Shown here: piece by piece, positions 44,233-51,774 of the stretch
Layout: each line of letters begins with the position of its first letter
Position numbering within the stretch: position 1 is the first letter of the stretch
Source: Panacagrimonas sp046594215
GTDB lineage: Bacteria; Pseudomonadota; Gammaproteobacteria; Nevskiales; Nevskiaceae
Length of the DNA: 64,000 nucleotides
Assembly: GCA_046594215.1 (NCBI GenBank)
Contig: JBKJPX010000103.1
Location: 10,803-74,802 of the forward strand
Reading direction: 5' to 3'
The notes under the pieces: model-generated
Databases searched by the model: none
What the model saw: only the letters and a program-made list of their open reading frames with translations
What the model was told of the DNA's origin: nothing
Program-made: the position numbers and the translations under genes

Positions 44233-45885
44233 ATGCCCGTCGTCGAGCAGCGCCGTGACGTCGGCGGCTGGGCGGTGCGGTGGAACGCCGCGCTCGCCGC
44301 GCAGGCACGGGCGAACGGCGACTGGCCCGATCGGACCGTCGCCGACTTCGCGCGCGAACGCGCCGCGCAGCATCCCGAACAGGTGCAGATCGTCGACGGC
44401 GACCGCTCGCTGAGCTGCGCCGAGCTGTTCGAAAGGGCGCGCCGTCTCGCGGGCTGGTTCCTGGCCATTGGGCTGAAGCCGGGCGAGGTGGTCTCGTTCC
44501 AGTTGCCGAACTGGTGGGAGGCCTGCGTGATCGATCTCGCCGCGTCGATGACGGGCGTGGTCACCAACCCGATCGTGCCGATCAACCGCGACGCGGAAGT
44601 GCGGTACATGCTGCAGGAGTCGCGCACGCGCGTGATGTTCGTGCCGAGCACGTTCCGCAAGTTCGACCACGCGGCGATGATGCAGCGCATCGCGGCGGAC
44701 CTGCCGGACCGACCGCGCGTCGTGCTCGTGCGAGGACAGGGCATGCACGGCGAGGCGGACTTCGACACGCTGCTCGCCGCCTCGTCGCCCGTGTCGCGCT
44801 TCGTCGCGGTGGACCCGGACGCGGTGAAGCTGCTGATGTACACCTCTGGCACCACCGGGCGGCCCAAGGGCGTTCTGCATTCGCACAACAGCTTCCACGC
44901 CGACTCGGTGAAGCTCAAGCCGACGGTCGGCCTGGGCAAGGGCGACGTGACCTTCTGTCCGTCACCCGTGACGCACGTCAGCGGGTACCTGTGGGTGCTG
45001 AACATGCCCTGGTGCGGCGACATCCCGGCGGTGATGGTAGACACCTGGGAACCGGAGCGCGCATTCGAACTCATGCGACGCCATGCCTGCTCGTTCATGG
45101 TCGGCGCCACGCCCTTTCTGCAGGATCTCGTGGCCGAGGCACGCCGGCGCGGCGAGACGCTGCCCGCGTTGCGTTCCTATCTCTGCGGGGGTGCCGCCGT
45201 GCCGCCGAGCCTGATCTACGAGGCGGCCGAACTGTTTCCGAACTGCCTCCCCTGGCGAACCTTCGGCGCCACCGAGGCGCCGACGATGACGGGTCCGCCG
45301 CCGTCGCGCGCCGGCCTTCGACTCGCGGCGGAAACGGACGGGCGCCTCAACCGCGCCGAGGTGCGCATCGTCGACATCGTCAGCGGCGCGCTGCTGGCTC
45401 CCGGAGAGGAGGGGGAGATCCTCGTGCGCGAACCGAGCATGGCGCTGGGCTACGCGCGTGCCGAGGACAACGAGGCCGCCTACGACGAAGACGGCTTCTT
45501 CCGCATGGGCGATCTCGGCCGGCTCGTGGAGACCGGTCACCTCATCTGCACCGGTCGCAAGAAGGACCTGATCATCCGCGCCGGCGAGAACATCAGCGCC
45601 AAGGAGATCGAAGATGTTCTCCATCGCTGCCCCAAGGTCGCGGAGTGCGCGGTGGTGTCGATGCCCAGCACACGCACGGGTGAGGCGATCTGCGCCTTCG
45701 TCGTGCCGGTGCCGGGCGCAACGCTCGACCTGCCGGAGATCGCGAAGCTGGTGCAGGACGCGCGCATGGCCACGCAGAAGACGCCGGAGCGGGTCGTGCT
45801 TGTCGCCGAGCTGCCGAAGAATCCCGCGGGCAAGGTGCGCAAGGACCTGCTGCGCCAGACCGCAAAGACTTTCGCGCAGGATTAG
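44233..45885 (+). CDS. Acyl-CoA ligase (AMP-forming, ANL superfamily)
   Basis: 550-aa enzyme that activates a carboxylic acid to its CoA thioester via an acyl-AMP. ATG 44233 has GGAGGT six bases upstream. MYTSGTTGRPKGVLHSH is the P-loop, FGATEAP the adenine-binding motif, FRMGDLGRLVETGHLICTGRKKDLIIRAGENIS spans the hinge, and NPAGKVRK holds catalytic Lys534. The family resembles cyclohexanecarboxylate- or steroid-acid-CoA ligases (inference). It is the first gene of the operon, two bases before the first acyl-CoA dehydrogenase. It may have replaced the decayed synthetase at 40846. Confidence 0.9.
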   Translation: MPVVEQRRDVGGWAVRWNAALAAQARANGDWPDRTVADFARERAAQHPEQVQIVDGDRSLSCAELFERARRLAGWFLAIGLKPGEVVSFQLPNWWEACVIDLAASMTGVVTNPIVPINRDAEVRYMLQESRTRVMFVPSTFRKFDHAAMMQRIAADLPDRPRVVLVRGQGMHGEADFDTLLAASSPVSRFVAVDPDAVKLLMYTSGTTGRPKGVLHSHNSFHADSVKLKPTVGLGKGDVTFCPSPVTHVSGYLWVLNMPWCGDIPAVMVDTWEPERAFELMRRHACSFMVGATPFLQDLVAEARRRGETLPALRSYLCGGAAVPPSLIYEAAELFPNCLPWRTFGATEAPTMTGPPPSRAGLRLAAETDGRLNRAEVRIVDIVSGALLAPGEEGEILVREPSMALGYARAEDNEAAYDEDGFFRMGDLGRLVETGHLICTGRKKDLIIRAGENISAKEIEDVLHRCPKVAECAVVSMPSTRTGEAICAFVVPVPGATLDLPEIAKLVQDARMATQKTPERVVLVAELPKNPAGKVRKDLLRQTAKTFAQD

Positions 45886-45887
45886 CG

Positions 45888-47081
45888 ATGGACTTACAGC
45901 TCCATCCCGACGACGAAGTCTTCCGCGTGCAGGTTCGCGAATTCCTGCGCCGCGAACTGCCGCTGGAACTCGCACGCCGCGAGGCGCGCGGATTTCATCT
46001 GCCACGCGCGGACACCGCGGCCTGGCATCGACGTCTATACACCCAGGGGTGGGCCGCGCCGAACTGGCCTGTCGAGCAGGGCGGCACGGGCTGGTCGCCG
46101 ATCCGCAGATATCTCTACGAACTCGAATACGGCCTGGCGAACGCGCCGGAGCTGAGCCTGATCGCGCTGTCGATGGTGGGGCCCGTCCTGTGCCGCTTCG
46201 GCTCGCCGGAACTGCAGCAGCGTTTCCTGCAACCGATCCTGCGCGGCGATCTCTGGTTCTGCCAGGGTTTCTCCGAACCTGAGGCGGGCTCGGATCTGGC
46301 GAACCTGCGCACGCGAGCCGTGCTCGACGGCGACGCCTACGTGATCACCGGCCAGAAAACCTGGACCACCTCCGGGCACGAGGCGGACTTCATGATCTGC
46401 CTGTGCCGCACGAACGCCGACGTGAAACCGCAGGCCGGGCTGTCGATGATCCTGCTGCCGATGGACGCGCCGGGCGTGCGCATCCGTCCCATCCACACGA
46501 TCGACGACGACCACACGATCAACGAAGTCTTTCTGGACGACGTGCGCGTGCCGCGCGCCAACCTCGTGGGCGAGCCCGACAGCGGCTGGACCCAGGCCAA
46601 GTTCCTGCTCGGGTTCGAGCGCACGCACAACGCTTATATCGGCATGCTGCGGCGCTACCTCGCCCGAATCCCGCGCCTGATCGAGGCCGAGTGCGCGAAC
46701 GGGCTGTCCACGGCTGCGGCCACGCAGCTTCGGCGCAAGCGGGCGCTGCTCGAGATCGACGTCGATTCGCTCGACTGGTCGGTGCTGCGCGTGCTCGCCG
46801 GAGAACCGGGCCCGATCCTCGACGCGGCGACTTCGGGCCTCAAGGTGCGCGGGTCCGAGTACCTCATGCGGGCAGCCCACCTGGAGATGGAAATCCTCGG
46901 GCCGCAGGTCGCGCCACGTTTCCAGGCGCATTCGGCGGGCGCACTGCCGGCAGGTGCCTCGGACGCCGCGCCCGGCCGGGCCACGCAGTACTTCTACTGG
47001 CGCTCTGCGACGATCTTCGGCGGCACCAACGACATCCAGCGCGGCATCATCTGGAACGCGCTCGCGCGCGGCGCATCGTGA
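45888..47081 (+). CDS. Acyl-CoA dehydrogenase, first of a pair
   Basis: 397-aa flavoenzyme that introduces an alpha-beta double bond into an acyl-CoA. GWAAPNWPVEQGGTGWSP, FSEPEAGSDLANLRTRA (FAD/substrate loop) and GQKTWTTSGHEADFMICLCRT are typical. The helix segment LLGFERTHNAYIGMLRRYL carries a Glu where isovaleryl/long-chain types place the base. The C-terminal FGGTNDIQRGII lacks the medium-chain catalytic Glu. It is followed 46 bp later by a second, divergent acyl-CoA dehydrogenase. Such pairs form alpha2-beta2 enzymes in steroid side-chain catabolism (FadE-type pairs); the analogy is inference. Confidence 0.9.
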   Translation: MDLQLHPDDEVFRVQVREFLRRELPLELARREARGFHLPRADTAAWHRRLYTQGWAAPNWPVEQGGTGWSPIRRYLYELEYGLANAPELSLIALSMVGPVLCRFGSPELQQRFLQPILRGDLWFCQGFSEPEAGSDLANLRTRAVLDGDAYVITGQKTWTTSGHEADFMICLCRTNADVKPQAGLSMILLPMDAPGVRIRPIHTIDDDHTINEVFLDDVRVPRANLVGEPDSGWTQAKFLLGFERTHNAYIGMLRRYLARIPRLIEAECANGLSTAAATQLRRKRALLEIDVDSLDWSVLRVLAGEPGPILDAATSGLKVRGSEYLMRAAHLEMEILGPQVAPRFQAHSAGALPAGASDAAPGRATQYFYWRSATIFGGTNDIQRGIIWNALARGAS

Positions 47082-47127
47082 GCCGCGCCATCCATATCCA
47101 TTCTTCGCGCCGGCGCCGGAGGTCCTC

Positions 47128-48219
47128 GTGGATTTCCGGCTGAGCGACGAGCAGCAGATGCTGCGAGACAGCGCGCGTCGTTGCCTGAGCGAACTCGCGA
47201 AAACGATGCCGTCGCCGAAGCGCTGGCGCCACTTTGCGGACCTGGGCTGGACCGCGATGGCGGTGCCCGAAGCCGCCGGGGGCCTGGGCTCCTCGATTGC
47301 CGATCTCGCCGTGCTCGCCGAGGAATTCGGGCGCGCGCTGGAGCCGGAATCCCTCGTGGCGGGCGCGATGTTGCCGGCCGCGGTCCTCGGGATGGCCGGC
47401 GCGGGTGCGGGGTCGCTGCTTTCGGAGATCGCAACGGGGGAGACCCGGGCGGCGCTGGCGGTCTATGAGCCTCAGCGGCGTTATTCCTTGCAGCCGGCCC
47501 TGCGCGCGACGCAGCAGTCCGAATCCTCCTTCTGCCTGGAGGGACGAAAGCTGCTCGTCGTCTCGGGCGCGCAGGCGGACCGCCTCGTCGTGTCGGCTAG
47601 CCTCGCGCGCGCGGGCGCCGCGCAGGAACCGGCCCTGTTCGTGGTCGACGCGACGGCGCGCGGACTGGGCCGTACGGCCTACGAAACCCTGGACGGCCGC
47701 GCCTGCGCGGACTTCGAGTTCGACGGGGTCGTCGCGACCGACCTGCTGCTCTGCGGCGCCAGTGTGCCGGCCCTGGTCGAGGACGCGCTCGACCGTGCCG
47801 TGATCAGTCAGTGCGCCGAACTCGTCGGCGGCATGGACCGCTGTATCGAGCTGACGGTCGAACACCTCAAGACGCGCCGCCAGTTTGGTCGCCCCCTTGC
47901 CGATTTACAGGCGCTTCAGCACGCGGTCGCGGAGCTGTTCATGGATGCCTACGCGGCCCGCTCGATCCTCTACCGCGCGATCGGCAGCGCCGACGCGTCG
48001 CGCGCAGAGCGCCAGCAGGCGGTGTCCGGCTGCAAGATCAAGGTCGTGGAATGCGCGACGCGCGTGGCGGGTGCGGCGGTCCACCTGCACGGCGGGATCG
48101 GCGTGAGCACCGAGTACGCGGTGGGGCACTACCTGCGTCGCGCGATCGTGGCCGAGCGCCTGTACGGCGACCTCGAGCATCACCTGAAGCGCCGGCTCGA
48201 ACCCGGGGGCGTGGCCTGA
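47128..48219 (+). CDS. Acyl-CoA dehydrogenase, second of a pair (possibly non-catalytic subunit)
   Basis: 363 aa from GTG 47128, which has GGAGGT seven bases upstream. The N-terminal DFRLSDEQQMLRDSARRCL and the C-terminal ELVGGMDRCIELTVEHLKTRRQFGRPLADLQALQHAVAEL are the four-helix domains of the family. VHLHGGIGVSTEYAVGHYLRRAIV replaces the usual EGT/GGT...EI motif. The expected catalytic Glu is not evident either in helix G (ALDRAVISQCAEL) or at the C-terminus. This fits a partner subunit that binds FAD in an alpha2-beta2 complex with the preceding gene (inference). Confidence 0.86.
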   Translation: MDFRLSDEQQMLRDSARRCLSELAKTMPSPKRWRHFADLGWTAMAVPEAAGGLGSSIADLAVLAEEFGRALEPESLVAGAMLPAAVLGMAGAGAGSLLSEIATGETRAALAVYEPQRRYSLQPALRATQQSESSFCLEGRKLLVVSGAQADRLVVSASLARAGAAQEPALFVVDATARGLGRTAYETLDGRACADFEFDGVVATDLLLCGASVPALVEDALDRAVISQCAELVGGMDRCIELTVEHLKTRRQFGRPLADLQALQHAVAELFMDAYAARSILYRAIGSADASRAERQQAVSGCKIKVVECATRVAGAAVHLHGGIGVSTEYAVGHYLRRAIVAERLYGDLEHHLKRRLEPGGVA

Positions 48220-48331
48220 GGAAGGCGTCGCTTGGGGTTGCGCTTCTGTCGTCTCCGATCAAGACGGTCCGCGACCCGAGGCCTAGGCTGCCGGGAAGGG
48301 TCGACACATACGACACCGCGAGGAGAGGGGC

Positions 48332-49696
48332 ATGACCGGTTCAAGGCCGTCATTTGCACCAGACGAAGTCCGCGACGACTTCGTCCCCAAGGAGGTCTAC
48401 TTCAGCCCGGAGTTCGCGGCGCTGGAGGCCGAGCACCTGTGGCCCCACGTCTGGCAGCTCGCCTGCCGGCTCGAGGAGATCCCCGAGGTCGGCGACTACG
48501 TCACCTACGACATCCTCGACGACTCGATCATCGTCGTCCGCAACAGCGATACCACGGTCAAGGCCTACCACAACGCCTGCCCGCATCGCGGACGCCGCCT
48601 CACCGACGGCTGTGGGCACGTGCAGAAGAACTTCGTCTGCCGCTTCCACGGCTGGCAATACGATGTGAACGGCGCGAACACCAAGGTCGTCGATCGCGAC
48701 GACTGGGGTGGCGGCCTCAAGGACGAGGACATCCGGCTGCGCGAGGTGAAGAGCGGAACCTGGGGCGGTTTCGTGTTCATCAACATGGACGCGGCCTGTG
48801 AACCGCTCGAGAAGTTCCTCGAACCGCTCGACGAGTACTGCGGCAGGTTCGAGTTCGAGAAGCTGCGCTTCCGCTGGTACAAGACCACGATCCTTCCCTG
48901 CAACTGGAAGGTGATGCTGGAGTTCTTCAACGAGTTCTACCACGTGCAGCAGGCGCACCAGCAGCTGCTGCCTTTCAGCAACGACTACTCGAACAGCGGC
49001 GGCTTCGGGCGCCACGGTGCGATGTGGTACCCCCCCAGCGGAGCGTTCCCCCTGAGCCGCTCGCCGCGCCTCCCCCCCAAGGACGAGCCGGACTACCGCA
49101 ACTTCGTGCTCGACTTCGTGGAGATCTTCAACCGCGACCTCAAGGCGATGGTTACCGAGCGCAACTACCTGGCGGCGCAGCGCCTGCGCACGGAAGTGGC
49201 GGCCGATGCGCCGCCGCTGGAAGTGATCACGAAGTGGGTGCAGTTCCAGATCGAGGCGGCGCACGCGGATGGATCGGGCTGGCCCGAGGGCCTGACGCCG
49301 GAATACATCGACCGCTCGAAGCTCGACTGGCACGTCTTTCCCAACACGATCTTCCTGCACGGCTTCGTCGACGGCGTGCTCTGGTACCGCGCGAGGCCCA
49401 ACGGCGAGGATCCCGAGAGTTGCATCTTCGACGTGTGGTCGCTGCAGCGCTATGGCCCCGGCAAGGCGCCGCCGCTCAAGCGGGAGTTCTACGAGAACTG
49501 GGAGGATGGCGACTTCCCGCTGATCTTCACGCAGGATTTCGCCAACACGGCGGGCGTGCAGAAGGGTTTGAAGTCGCGTGGCTTCCACGGTTCGCGAACC
49601 AACCCGGTGCAGGAGCGCGCGCTCGTCAATTTCCATCGCCGGCTGCGCGAGTTCCTGCGCGATCCCGGTGAAGGCTCGAAAGGACGCCTGCCATGA
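48332..49696 (+). CDS. Rieske non-heme iron oxygenase, large subunit
   Basis: 454-aa aromatic-ring-hydroxylating-type oxygenase. The Rieske [2Fe-2S] site is C83-P-H85 with C103-x2-H106. The mononuclear iron site is EFFNEFYHVQQAH with His204 and His209. The bridging acid usually Asp (three before the first His) is Glu201 here. No beta subunit, ferredoxin or dedicated reductase is adjacent, so it belongs to an alpha-only type or borrows partners. A 112-bp leader precedes it. It overlaps the P450 gene by four bases (ATGA), so the two oxygenases are co-translated. Hydroxylation or demethylation of the imported substrate is likely. Confidence 0.9.
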   Translation: MTGSRPSFAPDEVRDDFVPKEVYFSPEFAALEAEHLWPHVWQLACRLEEIPEVGDYVTYDILDDSIIVVRNSDTTVKAYHNACPHRGRRLTDGCGHVQKNFVCRFHGWQYDVNGANTKVVDRDDWGGGLKDEDIRLREVKSGTWGGFVFINMDAACEPLEKFLEPLDEYCGRFEFEKLRFRWYKTTILPCNWKVMLEFFNEFYHVQQAHQQLLPFSNDYSNSGGFGRHGAMWYPPSGAFPLSRSPRLPPKDEPDYRNFVLDFVEIFNRDLKAMVTERNYLAAQRLRTEVAADAPPLEVITKWVQFQIEAAHADGSGWPEGLTPEYIDRSKLDWHVFPNTIFLHGFVDGVLWYRARPNGEDPESCIFDVWSLQRYGPGKAPPLKREFYENWEDGDFPLIFTQDFANTAGVQKGLKSRGFHGSRTNPVQERALVNFHRRLREFLRDPGEGSKGRLP

Positions 49697-50931
49697 AAGC
49701 CTCCGAGATCAGCTTCATGGATCCGCAGATCCAGAAGTGCCCGTTCGAGGCCTACAAGGTCGTGCGCGAGGCCGGGCCGGTCTTCGTGGACCCGGCGACG
49801 GGCTGGTTCGTGATCAGCGACTACGAGCTCGTGCGCAAGCTCACGGCCGACGCGGAGAACCTGTCGAGCTTCACCGGCATCCTGATGTGCAAGCAGAAGT
49901 CCGCGGTGCAGGACAAGATCGACCACATCTACGAGGAAGAGGGCTATCCGCCGATCCCGCTGCTGGTCGTGGGCGATCCGCCGGATCACCGCTTCCACCG
50001 CTCGCTCGTCGACAAGGCGTTTACGCCTGCGCGCGTCAGGATGATGGAGGCCTATCTCGAGGGCGTGGTCGACGAGGTCATCGACCAGCTCATCGACAAG
50101 CCCGAGGTGGAGTTCCGCGCCGACTTCGCGACGATCATCCCGCAGGCCGTGATCGCCGACCAGCTCGGCATGCCCCGCTCGGATCTTCCGCGTCTGAAGC
50201 GCTGGACGGATGCCGTCGTGTCCAACCAGGACCAGTCGAACAGCCCGGAGCGCCAGTTCGAGCTCGCCCACATCATCTGCGAGCTGCATCGCTACGCGGT
50301 GGCGAAGATCGAGGAATATCGCAAGTCGCCGCGCGAGTGCCTGCTCAGCGACTTCGCCAACGCCAGTGTCGACGGCCGCATGCTGACGATGCAGGAAGCC
50401 GCCGCGTTGTGCGAGCAGGTCATGGCGGGCGGCAACGATTCCAGCGCCAACGCCATCCTCAACGCACTCGTGCGACTGATCGAGCAACCCGAACTGCAGG
50501 ACCGGCTGCGCGACGATCCGACGCTGATCAACACGTTCGTCGAGGAGGTGCTGCGGCTCGACGCGCCCGTCCAGGGCCTGTTTCGCGAGCCCAAGCAGGA
50601 CATGGAAATCGGTGGCGTGAAGATTCCCAAGGGTTCGGTCGTGGTGCTCAAGTGGGGCTCGGCCAACCGTGACCCCGCCCAGTTCGCAGAGCCGGATCGC
50701 ATCGACCTGAAGCGCGCCAATGCGAGTCGGCACATGACGTTCGGCTTCGGCCCGCATGTCTGTGTCGGCAACCAGCTCGCGCGGGGCGAAATGCGCATCT
50801 CGATCTCCAAGCTGCTCGCCCGAACGCGCAGGCTTCGTTTCACGCGCGGCGCCGAGGACAGCGTCGTGCGGGATCCCCATTTCTTCGTGTACGGGCCGCG
50901 TGCCGTGTACGCGAGCTTCGACAAGGCTTAA
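49693..50931 (+). CDS. Cytochrome P450
   Basis: 412-aa soluble bacterial P450. Heme-binding FGFGPHVCVGNQLAR has the thiolate Cys357, and the ExxR motif is in EEVLR near residue 284. The I-helix reads AGGNDSSAN at 245-253, where the acid-alcohol pair is Asp249-Ser250 instead of the common Asp/Glu-Thr. This substitution occurs in some P450s and can alter oxygen activation. Length and lack of a membrane anchor point to a class I enzyme that needs ferredoxin and reductase, neither of which lies in the operon. It overlaps the Rieske gene and precedes an SDR by four bases. Confidence 0.93.
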   Translation: MKASEISFMDPQIQKCPFEAYKVVREAGPVFVDPATGWFVISDYELVRKLTADAENLSSFTGILMCKQKSAVQDKIDHIYEEEGYPPIPLLVVGDPPDHRFHRSLVDKAFTPARVRMMEAYLEGVVDEVIDQLIDKPEVEFRADFATIIPQAVIADQLGMPRSDLPRLKRWTDAVVSNQDQSNSPERQFELAHIICELHRYAVAKIEEYRKSPRECLLSDFANASVDGRMLTMQEAAALCEQVMAGGNDSSANAILNALVRLIEQPELQDRLRDDPTLINTFVEEVLRLDAPVQGLFREPKQDMEIGGVKIPKGSVVVLKWGSANRDPAQFAEPDRIDLKRANASRHMTFGFGPHVCVGNQLARGEMRISISKLLARTRRLRFTRGAEDSVVRDPHFFVYGPRAVYASFDKA

Positions 50932-50935
50932 GCCC

Positions 50936-51697
50936 ATGGCCCGCCTCTTCGACGGCAAGGTCGTGATCGTCACCGGCGCCGGTGGCGCCATCGGCCGCGC
51001 GGCGGCGCTGGGCTTTGCGGCCGAGGGCGCAAAGGTCGGCGTGTCCGACATCAACGGCGACAGCGGCGCCGAGACCGTGAAGCTCATCGAGCGCGCGGGC
51101 GAGGAGGCGTTGCTGATCGTGGGCGACGTGTCGCTCGATGCCGACGTGAAGGCGCTCGTGGACCGCACCGTCGCACGCTTCGGCGGTCTGGACTGCGCTT
51201 TCAACAACGCCGGCATCACGAGCCCGGACGACGGCAAGTGGGACGAGGCCGTGTTCCGCCGCATCCTGGACGTGAACCTCACCAGCCAGATGCTGTGCAT
51301 GAAGCATCAGATCCCGCACATGATCGAGCGCGGCAAGGGCTCGATCGTGAACATGTCCTCGATCATGGGCGTGATCAGTTCGCGCGAGCCGATCCAGCTG
51401 GGCTACACCGCGAGCAAGCACGCCGTGATCGGCCTGACGAAAGCCGCCGCGTTGCAGAACGCGCGGCACAACATCCGCGTCAACGCGCTGTGCCCGGGGG
51501 TCACGCGCAGCGCAATGGTGGAGGCCGCGATGGCGATGAGCGACGCCATCCGCGAGCACCTGTCGAACTATGCGCCGCTCAGGGGCGTGGCCGAGCCCTC
51601 GGAGATCGCGGAGTGCGCGATCTGGCTGTGCTCGGACAAGTCGAGTTTCGTGACCGGGCACGCGCTGGTCGCGGACGGGGCCTACACGGTGCAGTGA
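50936..51697 (+). CDS. Short-chain dehydrogenase/reductase
   Basis: Classical SDR of 253 aa. GAGGAIGR near residue 14 binds NAD(P), then NNAG, the catalytic Ser in NMSSIMG, and YTASK (Tyr/Lys pair). The C-terminal FVTGHALVADGAYTVQ is the usual ending. It probably oxidises an alcohol made by the oxygenases just upstream, or acts as a 3-hydroxyacyl-CoA dehydrogenase. ATG 50936 follows the P450 stop by four bases; the longer frame upstream lies inside the P450 gene. Confidence 0.9.
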   Translation: MARLFDGKVVIVTGAGGAIGRAAALGFAAEGAKVGVSDINGDSGAETVKLIERAGEEALLIVGDVSLDADVKALVDRTVARFGGLDCAFNNAGITSPDDGKWDEAVFRRILDVNLTSQMLCMKHQIPHMIERGKGSIVNMSSIMGVISSREPIQLGYTASKHAVIGLTKAAALQNARHNIRVNALCPGVTRSAMVEAAMAMSDAIREHLSNYAPLRGVAEPSEIAECAIWLCSDKSSFVTGHALVADGAYTVQ

Positions 51698-51774
51698 TCG
51701 AGGGCGTTGCTTTTGGGGTTCGCAGCCGGGTCGAAGAACCAGGGCGCGTATCGAATATCAGGAGGAGGAGAACG

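Noticed and set aside
51238..51774. Extended N-terminus for the TonB receptor
   Set aside because: This part of the frame overlaps the SDR gene out of frame, and the strong ribosome-binding site and signal peptide start at 51775.
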